Shown: piece by piece, positions 41,601 to 55,700 of the stretch | Position numbering within the stretch: the stretch's first letter is position 1 | Layout: every line of letters starts with the position of its first letter | Source: Thunnus maccoyii | Lineage: Eukaryota; Chordata; Actinopteri; Scombriformes; Scombridae | Length of the DNA stretch: 64,000 nucleotides | Assembly: GCF_910596095.1 (NCBI RefSeq) | Contig: NC_056535.1 | Location: 7,977,501-8,041,500, forward strand | Reading direction: 5' to 3' | Notes under the pieces: generated by a model | Databases searched by the model: none | The model's input: only the letters and a program-made list of their open reading frames with translations | Told to the model about the DNA's origin: nothing | Made by a program: the position numbers and the translations under genes

Positions 41601-44600
41601 TACTGAGTCTAACAAATAACACACCTGAGAGGATCAGTGGGCTCACTGGTTGAAGTCAAGCACTAACTGCTTAAACATCTGGTGTGCAGATGTGTGCGGA
41701 GGTACAGGTATAACAACACGGGACTGCATCACATTCCAGAGAGAAGCCTGCGGGAGACATGGGGGACAATGAAGAATCAGATAAAGCAGCATCAAAGATC
41801 AAAGGAACGATTGAGGGAGATATGAATACAAGAGATATGAACGCAACACGATCGTCAAACACATGTTGACTTAGCGTGTGTGTGTATGGTGGGGGGGTGG
41901 GGGGGGTATCAGGGGCTGGATGGCGGTATAGATAGCACTGTGGGAGCCATGTTGATTAAAACATGAGCCGTGCGATGAGTGAGCTGCCCCTGTGCAGCTC
42001 GCATCACACGAATGCAAATCAGCGAGGAGTTTAATATTCAAGTCCGACGGGCTAAACACTAAAGCCTGTACGGTAGGTCCAATCCTACCATGTCCAAACA
42101 AGGAACTGCTATGCTCTCTCTTCTGCTTAGAAGTCATACATATTAGATCTCAACATTCATAGCAAAGCTAAATTACTACCGGCAACAGTTTTATATCCAG
42201 TTTCCTCATCCCTTGATAAACACGATGCCTCCCAGCTTTTAAAGAGATTCACTATCTCTGCTGTCAGCTTTTATCTGGCCCAGGAGTCCCAGGAACAGGC
42301 TACTGTTGTCAACAGCATTTATGGAACAGATATATTCATGACTTACAGAAGAACATGTCTTAATATGTTACAGTAGATGCTTCTCCATCTGTTGCAACTG
42401 GCATTGGATGCACAATATGTTTGTTAGTCCTGTCAATGGGCAAACTGGAGCAGCTGACAAGAGAGAAAGAACAGCTGAAATACCACCTCATGCTCACTAC
42501 AGACAGGTGAGGCTGGCAGCCCTCATGTTGACTGTTGGTGTTGACACAGCTGCTACTGTTGTGAACTTACACATGGTAACCAGACAAGGGTTACAACTAT
42601 TTAGCTCCTGTTAGACAAGTACAAAGGTCCCAAAACTGTCGCTGAGGAGTTAAAACTAGGCCAACAGTGTTGTAGACTGTGTATCATTGACATTTTCATT
42701 GAACATGTTGGAAATCTGGTTCTCACAATTCCTTCAATGGTGCACCATGACTACACTTCCTGTGTTTCCTCTTGACACGTCCAACCTCTGAACCTTACTT
42801 TCTTTATTTGTTAGAAAACAGTAATGTGACCTTTGTCTTCATGCTCTCTCTGCCATTCATATCAAACTCCAAGGACATTATACACCCATGGGCAAATTGT
42901 AATGATGAAGATGAAGAGTAGAAATGTCAATAACCTAAAGATAAAAAGGCATACTACATTTATGACTGTATGAATAGAAGATCGTGGTCAGTTAGAACAT
43001 ACAGCTGACTCAATGCAGAGGATTTACTACTGAACTACCTCCACCTGACTAACCCCAACCAAAGAACTGTAGAGGGTTTATAGAAGGTCAGGTGACCCTG
43101 CCCCCAACCCCCCACCAACTAATATGATCTCTTCTTGCGCTCTGTGAAATACTGATTTATAACACGCTTATCGGCGCACAGCAGGGCAGCTTAGCTTGGA
43201 CTGACCAATCGTGTGGCTAGCTATTTCTCCTCCCTGGCCTTGACGCTCACCTTTGCACGTTTGACACAACTACCACTGGTGAAACAAAGCAATCTTGGTG
43301 ATTGCTATCCACCTGGATTCTGCTAAGCTGAGGTGGGGAGGAGTAATAAAGAAAGGAATGTGGCTCTAACGTCCGAGGGGATTATTCATATACATTTTCC
43401 CTTTGCTCTGTAACACCTGGAGGTATTTCTGTATGTATTCCATAGACATTTCCATGTTCCACTGTGCCTATAATCCGCTTTGTTGGTTTTGGAGGGAGTT
43501 CAGAACTGCTTAGGATGTGCAGCCACAGCCATACACATCCATTCATTACTATACATGCATAACAGCCTGATCTGATTCTTTTGTGCTTTCATGTTCTTTA
43601 TAACTGAAGAAATGTGGGTGAATTCTCTCTGCGCTGCCACTCTGGTGTATTTTCAACACTTGATAAGGTCTGGGAATTGATTCCCTGAGCTCACACACTA
43701 AGCACTGAGACACGTTGGATGAAACCAATGGCATCTTTTATTTAATTTTAAATCCATGACAAGGTAAAGGTAAAAGGGTTTGCTGAAGGTTCGATCTGGA
43801 TCGGGGGTGAGAGTGTAAACACACTTGTAAACATGCATGCATGTCAGTAAACTACTACTGAACCAGATGCTCAAATTATGTCAGTCCACGTCTTAAGGGC
43901 ATAATAAAAGGAGCAGTGTCACCTTGATGTGCTCCATGTAAGAACATGGCAAAAGAATACTATTGTGTTTGCACCAATCTGGGTCAAGATCTACTTCCAT
44001 GGTGTTTGATTGAATTGTAACACTCAAGGTAGCGTGAAAACCACAGGGAGTGATTCATAAACAAGTAGAGTACAATGCTACGGATTTGAACAGAACAGTG
44101 AACAGAGGGGAGAAAACAAACACCAACATGTGTTAAAATCCAAAGGGATCAAGATGAAAGCAAGCATAAATGGTCTCCTACCTTCACTTGCAATAAAACA
44201 GCAAAACCATATGTCTTTGGAAACAGTCTAATGGTCCGTGATGATTTCAAAGCCCCGGAAAATACAAGAACCCCAAAATAGGAACAATCAGCACTTTTAA
44301 ATATGCTCGGCAGTAAAGTGGAAAACACTCCTCTGAAAACAGTGAAGTGTTTCCCAAATACACCAAAGGTGGACTGGCAGTGAATCAGCCTCAAGGCACT
44401 GACTGAACCTTGCTACAGATTTAGATGAGTTTTTTCAGAACCAGACAGACATCCTTGTTCAGGAATCTGTTAATAATAGGGCTTTACACTGCTGCATGAG
44501 AACAAGCAGTATTAATAAATGAGAACAGTGAAATCAATAAGGCCCAGCAGACAGCAGCAGCAGCATGCTTCTGCCTATTTTGCTCCATAACAATGCAGCA

Positions 44601-47600
44601 ACAGGGAGAAGTTGTGTATTCCCAGGAAGCATGACACAGATTTTCACTCTTTTAAAGCTGCCCGTTTGAATTCATGCAGATGTGGTTGCAATCCTGGCAT
44701 TTCCTGCCTTTTAATGAATGTACCACACAAACAATATGTTGCTCTGTTTACAGGCGCTGGAAGACAATACGAACCCAAATGAGAGACACATTGCATTCCA
44801 TTTTCTTACAGTCCTTGCATTTAATTTTACAGGCGTGTTGTTTAGCTCAGTCTGGAGAGCATGTGTGCCCACATTAAGCCCGACTTCCGAGGCTGCAACA
44901 GCAGCCATCCTTCATCTGCATAGCCGTTGCAGACGGCAGCACCGGCTGATAAAGAAACACACTGGACTACTTAATGGAAGCAATAACATATCGCAGGTGT
45001 GTCACTGACTGACACGATGACAAACCCGGTTTTTACGATAAGGTGGATACTACGTGTCCAAATAAATAAAATTCACAATAACGCTTAGTAGACTCCTATA
45101 TAGGCCAAGCTGTTCTTACAGAGAATATATAGGTTGTGTTGACTGCTTTTCATTCATATGCCCAGTTAGGATGAGAAGGACATCTTGGAGCAGAATCCCC
45201 TCTTACCAGAGAGCATGACCGGAGGTCTCCATGGTCCTCTGTAGCAAAGCCAAGCCGAGAAAAACCATTCCTGTGTGAGACTACAGGACGAAATCCTCAT
45301 CAGAAGAATGCTCTAATGAATAAAATGTGCGGTAATTCGCAACAAATAAAAAAAGCCCCTCGTTCATGGTGGCTTCGTATCCCAATTGTAATTCACCAGC
45401 AGCCTCTCGACCTCCGCTGCGTCGGAGCCCTGCGCATCTACAGACCTGTTTTCAGAAAGAAGAAAGGTTTCCCTTCTGCACCGGATGAAAACCCTCTATT
45501 CTACACAGCCAACTGACTCGACACTGTCACAGCAAAGATGCCCCTCCCAGATGTTACATGCCTTCAATGTGCGCCACTTAATCCAGTAATAAATATGTTA
45601 TCCAGTTGTTGCCAGTGTGTAGTCCGGTCCGCCCCCTGAGCAGATCCAATTACTCTCTGAAGACTATTTAAATTAGTTATATTTTCAGTCTACATGCAGA
45701 CATATTGATAACATCAGTTGTTAATTCATTTTAAACGTATATAAATCGTAGCCTATGTGTGTGTTATAAATATAGTCTAACACTGTTTGAACTGTCACAA
45801 ATCTGCAGCAGATATGTGAATACATTTATTAAATCAAATATTTAAAAAAAATCCATTTTAAACAATACTTGTTAGCTATAAAAATACAACTCTTTCTGTC
45901 AGCCATGCTAATATACAATATACACACTTACAGTAGTTGAACATATGAAACCAGGTATAGCATGCCAACACTTAGATAAAATAAATCACAACAGTCTTAA
46001 TAGCGCTCAACTCTATGTTGAACGTGTTTTAGGTTGAAGTGGACATTTGTTTTCTTTTTAAGAAGGAAACGTATTATTCTACATTACAAGCTATACTGTT
46101 AAATGCAGTAAGTATCATCATCAGAGATGTTTGACGTTAAAAACACAGACCATATCACATCAGGTTCAAATTAAGACATAATTGTGTTTCCCATTGAAAT
46201 AATGCATAATAATAAAACCTATAATTCATCCAACACCTAGTTCACTCTGACAGTGACTGAAACATTATCTGACTCAGTGTACTGTTGCCTCATCATCTCT
46301 TTGTTAGTCACCCTAACAAAGGATGAAATAGCTGGATAAACCCATGAAGTAGCAGCTATATGCTAATATGTTTGGCCCACCAGGGAATATAAAAGCATAC
46401 ATTCTTCTCAGGAGTCTTTGAGATGTATTAAGTCCATCAGACGTATTTGACAAATATTATAAAGGAGTCAGCAAGAAAAGTTTATTTTCACACTGCCTTC
46501 AAAAAGACAGACAGGAAATATGGAAAACCTTTCATGTCAATTCTGTAAATATGTTTGAATTCAAAGACTAACAGCAGGTTCTAAAAGAAAAATTAACTGC
46601 CCCCAAACATTTCAAAATGTGCACAGTTACTTGAGGAAACCATGATAATAAAAATAAATCATTTATGCTAAGGATACATAAACTTTCACATTGTTAAAAT
46701 CACAGGATTGCAATGGAGAAGGGACGGGCCAAAAAAGTTTATTTTTTAAATTTACATAGTTCAATTTTAAAAATCCATCAAAAGATTTAAAATACATTAA
46801 ATACTGAGAATAATGCTAGACTAGAAGATAAACGGAGGGACATGTTTTAAGAAGGTTTCACACACTTTTACCAGTTTAATAAATAGTGTCATCTGTAAAA
46901 TGACTTTTGGCTACAAAACCAGTTTTATTTGAGGATATCACTAAAAAAAAAAAAAAAAAAACATTCATACTAAAGGTATTCTGGTTTCTGCGTGGTAAAA
47001 TGTCAGCACATGTTCAATCTGCCGATCTAAACCAGCTCATGTCCTGTCTGCATCAGCCCAAAAATTTTGATGAATGTGGAAAAGACAAAAATACTAAAGA
47101 CTAAAATAACGTCCTAGCAAGATTAACGTTCAATGAATCTCATGATTTCAAATGGCACAACAGATTTACAACATTAATCACAACGGTTGTAAAAATGAAC
47201 CCAACCTTTTCACATTATACTGTTTTGTTTTGTCGTATTGTCAGAGTTTCAGAGCCCTGCGGTTTGGACTCTGACTGGTACACTGCAAGACAACATTGTT
47301 GTTGTAGCTTTGACTTTATGTTTTGGGTTGTTGTCTGGAAAATAAACTTTCATGCTGAGTATAGTGACTTTCTGCTTATGTGTAGTGTTTGTCTTACACC
47401 AAACATAGCTTTTAGCATAATGGTTAAAAACCTCAATTTTGTTCCCTTCAGACCACATAGCTTACTAACACTCACATTCTTACACTTTGTTTTAGTCGCC
47501 CACGTCTTCTGGTGATCACTTCCTCAGACGTCTACAGTTTTTTTTAACAGTGGATTTGCCTCACTGACATAAAGCTGCAACTGTTGAAGCAACAGTTGTT

Positions 47601-47918
47601 TTCTGAATACCGTCTCATAACTCACCATGGAGCCATAGATCATCATGATTGACCTTCATGCTCCGTATGATGTTCAGTGTTCTTGTATCCGTCTCAGTTG
47701 GTACTATTCACTAACTCTGTTGTACACTTGTTAACGGGTGATCTCTACTCAACATACAGTGTCATTTACTAATAATTTAGGTGCATCATAATAAATGGGG
47801 TGAATATTTGGGCAGTCACTTATTGTGTTTTACAGTTGTACTTAATTTGGTCAATTTGTAGATATTTATCTTTACGTTATCAGTTTTCACATGAAGTGAG
47901 ATTCAATATTGAAAAGCA

Positions 47919-47949
<31 letters not shown>

Positions 47950-48721
47950 AAAAAAATCTAAAGTGGAGGTAAATCCATGTAATGAAATCAGAGTCTAATA
48001 TCAAAAAAGTACATTTCAAAGTCTCCTTTTTCAATTCTTTTTGCATATACTGGAAAACACAATCATTTAGAACTTTAAACATTAAGTCGGAGCCAGTAAT
48101 GCACAGATAAATATCAAAACCTTTGATGAATCAATAAAATCAATAATTTTCTATAAAATGGAAAAGGGGGACAAGATGCAAATGAACTTCAACAAAAACA
48201 TGCTGGCCAGCTCCACTCGTTATCTTATACAGAATACGGATGCATGATAACATTGTTAACATGGGATTAAAGGATAAGCAGGTTCATTGCTAATAATGTT
48301 ATTTTTGGGCTGAAAGATCCAATTTGGGGAGGGTTATCGATTCCTCAAGTAAGAGTGTGGATCGACCAACAACACATTAACCACACAGCATGATAACAGA
48401 TTTGACCTCTACCCGTCACACTGTCCAAACTCTGATATAACAGTCATGACACAAGAAAAAAAAAACAAAAAACAGAAGACATCTGAGAAAGAAACGCACC
48501 TGGATTATAATGTCACAGCTCCTGGAATGCCTTTGGTGATTCTTCAGATAAACAAATCATACTAATACAGTCCAGAGGTAAATCTGTAAAGTGTCTTATG
48601 TTATCACCAAAAGAAAATCAGAAACCAAAATGAACTAAATGGCACAGAGTTGTACCATAGGACTGGTGGTCTCCAATATGGTCGTAGATTTTTGTTCTGT
48701 TTCTGCAGAAGTTAAAAGTTC
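38610..48721. other. Intergenic: ccdc120 5' region and mbd1 3' UTR
   Basis: No coding exon is recognised. The upper part, below 48722, should hold the mbd1 3' UTR; candidate minus-strand AATAAA sites lie near 46920 and 46480, so the UTR could be long. The ccdc120 promoter and first exon must lie above 38621; a mildly CpG-containing patch at about 45340-45560 is the best guess by eye. A 24-base T run is at 47920-47943. G-rich runs occur at 41887-41909. Otherwise unremarkable. Confidence 0.4.
40971..41047. mobile_element. 77-bp Tc1-derived mini-hairpin
   Basis: A near-perfect palindrome: left arm CAGTACCAGTCAAAGTTTGG continuing through ACACACTTTCTCATTC, right arm its reverse complement with about three differences, and a loop of only a few bases. 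TA dinucleotides flank both ends (40969-40970 and 41048-41049), the Tc1/mariner target duplication. The end sequence is a known type of fish Tc1 terminus (recollection). Confidence 0.85.
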
Positions 48722-49768
48722 TCATCCTCGCAGCATTCTGCAGTTAAAACAGATACTCACGTTTTTCTTAACCAAGAAATCACATGTTGACGCCCGCTCT
48801 AGTGTGATTGGGTCTTTATTAGATAACGGCTCTTTGGGGGGCAGGCCTTGGCACACCACGTACTTCTCCAGACCCAAAAGCAGATTCACCACTTCAGTCA
48901 CCGAGGTCAAGCGTGCCGGGTAGTCGTCGTACAGCGGGTGGGTGGGGAGCAGCGGCTGCTTTTGGACGGTGACCTGATAGCAGAAGCCGGGGTCGATCAA
49001 CACTATGGTGTCGGCCATGTTGGACTGTTTAGCACACTGGATAAGCTGCAGCTGCGGGCCCTCCACCATTATGGCATACCATAGGATTGGCAGTACAGAG
49101 GAACGTAAAGACTTAAGCAGTTTCATTAGGTGGTTTTCAATGTCCGCACCAGTCCCGGCTGGATTATCAGCTAAACTGAAGATCTGCGTAATCTGCAGAG
49201 AACAGAATGAAAATAAAAATACACACACAAGTTTAGCATTGTGTGTGGTTATCCAGACAATTAATATAAATATATTTTGTGAATGAAGACACTACGCACT
49301 CATCATTAGGGATGGATATCCTGGGGATTTTATCATTACTACTACTCTTATCAATACTCCTTATCTGTCTGGTTCTTTATCGATACTTTTATCGGTTCTT
49401 TTTCATTACGCAAAAATTGCTTTCTTAAAATACATTATTTTAAAAACTAATAATTTTTTATAAATAATATAAAACATATTATTTTAAAAAGAATACATTC
49501 AGAACAGGATTAGAGATGATTTATTTTGACATATAATTAAATATTGTTTCTAGAGCAGCAACAGTAATGTTCACAACAGCAAAGTCACTATAAACTCAAT
49601 AATATATCACTGGAAATAAAATCTAACATGTCAATAAAATAAATAATATTTCTGACATAAGTTTATAAAGAATGAAGAACACAGACATCAGTCAGTATCA
49701 GTCATTGATCCTGTCCTCCTCCCTCTGCTGCTGATGTGATTCACTTCTGCAGGTAGCGCTGGTTGAGC

Positions 49769-49799
<31 letters not shown>

Positions 49800-52700
49800 G
49801 CTGGTTTGAAGAGGGGAGGGGGGCTGTCGTCTCAGCCAGTAGCTAGGTTTACAAGAATTTGACTAGTTTTAAGATGCGTTAAAAACTAAGCTGAACAGTT
49901 AGGCTACATACAGAGAGCTTTGGTTTTAGCTTGTTCTTAACAATTCACTATTAGCCTAACCAGCAAGCGGTGGTTGTGTAAAACATGCTGAGTTAATAAC
50001 TACAGACTTATTTTTATAACGATAAAGAGTGTTACCTTGACTTGACGAGGTCAAGACAGTTGGATTTTTAGTTTCAGTATCTTAGCTGGGAGGCTGCACC
50101 ACTGAGGACGTAGGTACAGCAGCCACTTGGCTAAAACAATCAAACATGCTGTGCTGCTTCAAATTTAAAGAATGTTGTATTTGTGTTTCGTGAGATTGCT
50201 GGTGTGACCCCCTTTACACGGCGCAGTCACGTAACGTCAAACGTAATCACCTGACGCCAGCAGCTTCATCAGCACTGTTTGTCCAGGAGCTTATCAATAT
50301 TTCAGTACTGACCAGTCAGGAACCAGTACCAATTTAGTAACGGTTCTTGGTACCCATCCCTACTCACCATGGGCAACTCTTCTTCATCTTCCTCTTCGTC
50401 TTCAACATGCCTTTGACCATCTCTGCCTACAAATGATTTGTCTCCATCCCATCTGCTTAGCTGGTCCTGGATTGACAAAGTTGAACTCATGAGCTTAACT
50501 ATTAACTGCAACTACTGTCAGTCAAATGTCAATCTGTAACTCATATGCAATCAAAATTATCCAATCTGGAAAAAAAAACAAAAACCGAAATTGAATCATC
50601 GTTTCACCTATGATAGTACAAGAAGGGCCAGGCCCCCCAAAAAATTTTAATGGCAAAAATAACGCCAAATATCCATTCATTTGGAAATTAATAGCTTTTG
50701 TCTGTGCAGCGCTGTACCAAAACATGAGTTAACCTCTGTGTCGTTGCCTAGGAAACCGTTGGAAGTAACTCTTTTTAAGAAATAGGGAATTGCGTAATGT
50801 GTCTGCATGGCGATTGAGTGGTTGAGTGAGAGAGCGAGCAGCAGAAAAGTGATGGTGAATGTGAGTGGAGCAGAGGAAAAAGGAGTAGCAAGTAGCAGTA
50901 AGTTGTCAATCTGGCAGTAAATGTACAGTACAGACTACAGTGTTTCAGTTAATAAATGCTGCAGCTTCTCAAGACCAAGAAAAAGTCACATCTGTTATTT
51001 CCCCAAGTGCTGGAAAAATAGCAACAATGGGTTAACCTGACCCAAAGACACTAAACAGAGAAACAGAGAAGGGAGAAATGTGTGGCTGCTGAGTTCACTC
51101 TGTCCCGTATCATCCAACACAGCATTCAAGACATTGAACATGACACAAGTATGACTGAAGCTAAATTTGTGCACCATTAGTAGTTGCAACATAAGTGACA
51201 TTATGAGGCCTCATTCACTGACAGTCTGTACTTGCACAATGACCTAAACAGTAGTAACTGTGCTGCAGCACTCCACTGTAATCCAGTAAGACACTGCAGT
51301 TGTGTAATTGTAACAAGCTGGTGCAAAATTTGCCCTTCTGCCTACTACACTGACTGAATGCTAAAGCGTTGATGATGTGTCCAGATATTTTCATCTGTTC
51401 AAGTGACCACATGAGCAAACTGAAGGACAGCCAAGAACAGACGAGTGACAAGTAGAGAGCACAAACAGCTTGGCAGCGATATGCTTCCTTTATAAGGAGA
51501 TCAAATTAACTTCACCCCCAAGACAGTCAAGAGTAGGGGGGGGGGGGTTACTCCTACTTGAGAATAGGGTGAGAAGCAGCAGAAAATTGACAACTCATCA
51601 CATGCGTGCACACCCGTAACAAACTCAGTAATCGACCTCGAATTAAATGCTTGGAGGTGCAGGTGTGACACTATACACTGGTCAACCTGGTCAAACAGTT
51701 GGATCCAGGCCTGGATTCACTGAGGAGAGCCAGAGCCAAAGGCCAAATAACAGCATGACAACAGATATATAAGGAAACAGACAAGCAAAAGGCTCATGTG
51801 ACATGGCTTAATGTCAAAGAAAAAAAAAAAAAAACAAGTCAGGAGGAGTGTTGCTTTCCATCCTGGTTTTCAAAGCACAGATTGACAACCAGCAGAAACA
51901 ATGTGTGCAAATTTGCAACATCCCTAAAATGAAAAGCAGGAAGAACGTAAACTTACTAGATGGGAGTTGTTATGGTTGCCGATGTGAGGGACTCTGTCAG
52001 GCAGCCCATTTCGCACTCCAAAATCTGAATGATTTAACTGTTGAAACACAGCGTTCAGTTGACGTTCAGTTTGGTGAGATGAGTTTTGAGGCGAACAAGA
52101 ACATGTAGATAAGAATCTATTTTCACACCTGCATAGATGATTGGTGGTTTCTCAAGTTCATCTCATAAGCGAGTTTACTACCGCCGGCAGGCTCGGAGCT
52201 CCAATTCATCTGCAACGACAAAATATAAGCAAAGTAAGAAGAAAAGAACAAATCAAGTTTCGGAATTATCAACTGTGATGTTAAAAACATATTTTTTGTT
52301 AAACTCAAAAGGCACTGGCAACTCACTTGTAAGTTAATGTCATCATCTTCATTGTCAGTGAAGTCCATGCCAAGTTGTGCTCCCTTGTTTTTCTTTAAAC
52401 CTGACTTTCGACTGTATGTGTAGTGAGGCCTTGGCCTGCCTGGGAGTAGTGGATTATCTGCCCCATAGTCACCTTGTCCCATCTGGAAGGGTAGCAAGTG
52501 TCTCTGCCGAATACAAGCATTGACACATTTCAAACAGACGCTATTACATCAGTACCACAAGATACAGCAAATAGATTAAAAATTTGGCCCAGCAGTGTCC
52601 CACCATTGCCTGTCTCTGACACTGACGTAGACGACACTTCTGTCTCTTTTTGTTGCTACCTCCGAACTTGGGTTTGTCTATACAGAAATCACACGTGCCG

Positions 52701-55700
52701 CAGTCTTTCCTGCAGAGACAGGCTTTGCATTCCCCACAGGAACGCCGCTTCCGCTTCTTATGCCACTGAAAACAAAGAAGAGGAGAATTTAGCAAAAACA
52801 TGAAGACATAATGTGACAATGAAGTGAACAAATCAGCAATAATTAGACCATGTTGTCAACTATTAGGTAGAGGAAAAGGGCATATATATGAACTCTAAAC
52901 CTTTTTAAATAAGTCTGAAAAAAAATGAATCAAATGACAATTATAAAAGAAAGATGGAGCTATGCAACTACTTAAATACTGCCAGTGGAAACATTTATGT
53001 GGATAACAGATGATGAATAAGAAATCTCTTCTGACAAACCACACACAACCATGTAGAAAAACATATAATCTCTCAAGAGACTTGATAACCACATGACACC
53101 ATATTATATGCACTACTTGTCCTGCACCCTTTCCTAAAAGGTGTCCTTTTATAGACCTTGCCAGAGAAAACTCTGCCTCTGCTGTGAGTGGCCAACATTG
53201 TTCCAACTAGAAACTGTATCCAGCCATACCTTAGCAAAACTATGACCAAACTGGGCATACAATCATAGAGCAGATTTGGTTTTAGGGCTGCAACTAACAT
53301 TTTTTTTTTTTTAATCGGTTAATCTGCTGATAATTTTCTCAAATAGCCTAATCGTGTTATCTGTTGTTTTGAGAAAAAAAAAAAGCTTTCTTAGAGAAAT
53401 TTTGTCTGATCAACAGTCCAGAATCAAAAGTGAGTTAGTTGACATTATTAATTTCTAATTAACATTGTGGGTGTATGTGATGTGCTGTTGTGTGTAGCTT
53501 TGTATTTTGTATAGTGTGTTCTTTGTGGGGTTTTTTGTTTGTTTTGTTTTGGTTTTTTTGTTTGTTTTGGGGTTTTTTTTTGCTTTGTACTGTTTGTTGT
53601 TGTGCTGTTGGATGTTTTGATTGTGGGGGACTACGGATGCAAATTAGCTTTGAGCTAACTCTGGTGCAGTGCATCTTTAATATTTAAAACTGCACACTGT
53701 CCCAATCAATAAATCAAATCAAATCAAACATATTCATTTTACTATCATGTATGACACAGAAAAGCTTCACATTTGAGGAGAATCCTCAAATTGTTTGAGG
53801 AGAATCCTAATATTTGAGAAGCCACAACTAGAAAATATCTGGCATTATTGCTTTTAAAGTAAATAAAATGATTATTTGATTATCAAAATAGCTGCCAATT
53901 AATTTTCTGTCGATTAACTGATTAATTGCCTAATCTTTGCAGCTCTATTTGGTTACAGACATTTTGTTTCTGCTTTTCCCACTGTGAGAACTTGATACCA
54001 CTGGAGTGCACAGTGGGGATGCATGATATTGGATTTTTTGCCAATATCCGACACACTGATATTTTCGAACTCATTTTGGCTGATTGCCGATGCTGAAATA
54101 TACACATATTTTTTTCCACCTGGCTGAGCAGACTATTACACACGCAGTCATAGATTTTACTAAGTATGATCAAGAATATATGATGGAAGAACTTAGGAAG
54201 ACTGGAGTTCAGGAGCTCAGCATTAAAACTTTAATGAACCTGCCAAGTGGGTTGAGCAGTAGAGTTTTCTTTGAGGTTATTAGACAGACAGGATTAATGT
54301 GTAGGATTTAATCTCTGGCCCACACTTTGGAGCAGAAGGTGAATACACCTAATACGCTGGTTGCCAACCGCCGTTATAAACTTAGAAGAAGGAGAAGGAG
54401 TTTTTTTCAAACAGAGTGGTGCATCTTGTCAGCCGAGGTGTTTCCTATCTATGCAGCCGAACACAGCAGCTCATTCGCGGACTGTTTCACCTTGACAGTC
54501 CCGGTGCTTCGTCTGTAAGCTCTTCTTCACTCAGCTGCCCGACAGACCTGCTGCTTCTTCCTATTTTAACCTGAATAATGAACTGGGGCTCAGTGCTCCG
54601 GTCGGATCCACGGAAAGCCGGGCTAGCTGGGAGTGGAGCCTGCGGAGGAAGCACCGGGACCGTCAGGATGAAACAGTTCACGGAGGGAAGCACAGCCAGG
54701 TGGTGAGAGAGAAGGCGACCAATCAACCTGTCATATCAGTAAGAAATGTTCATTTCGGGCCAATATTTCATTTTTAAGCCTTTATCGGCCGATACTGATG
54801 ACATGCCGATATTATCGTGCATTCTTAGTGCACAGTAACTGACATGAGCTCAAGTGGACAACAGCTGTGAAGGACTGCTCTGGATTGCTTTATGTCACCC
54901 GGTCTCTATGGAAGAAGAAAAACACTCACATCATCATCGTCATCGGTTGACATGTCTTCGTCGTCATCTACGTCCACGTTAACTGAGAAGTTCTCAGTGT
55001 CACTGCTTTTGAGACTCGGGTGCTGCGGGAGTGAAAAAACATAATGTGACGATGGGAAGATTTAAAACATTCTTTAGAGAAAAAAAAAGATATTGGATTT
55101 TTTTAATTTGGTAAATTATTTGATGATGACTATTACCTGTGAGTCCGTAATTTCACTCTGCAAAATAAATTACTTATTAGAACTCAGTGAATCAATCACA
55201 TGAATCATTTCATGTCAAAGCCATAATTCATGATTTGTGTCCACATTGCAATTACAAACCGTGTGATACATTGTTGAAAGTCTACAATTCGGTATAACTG
55301 AGACCAAGTCTGACCCTGACTGTAAACCTTCAGAAAAACAGAATATTCTTGGCCTATAGTGGGTGTATTTGAAAGATTTGTGCATCTATAATCACAGCCA
55401 GCAATCACCATTGACTTAACAACCAAGCAGTGGAACTTTGCTTTAAATTTGCCACATTATAGCCAGTTTTACACATGAAGTTCAACAAGAACCAATGAAA
55501 ATCTACAGAAGCCTTTGAAATCACTACATGGAGATCTTTGACCCCCCCCCCCCCAGCAAGCATCTTAAACAAACGTACTTTGATTACACATGTTTTCATC
55601 ACCTGGAAACTCATGCTGTCATCAAATGTTTCAGGAATGTCATTATGAGGTCTCTGGTGCAGGAAGCCTCCACTTCCAGGGCCCTAATGTAACAAACAGA

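Noticed and set aside
54084..54518. Two plus-strand frames of 75 and 63 codons within mbd1
   Set aside because: They lie inside a non-autonomous hAT element and do not resemble a transposase or host protein.
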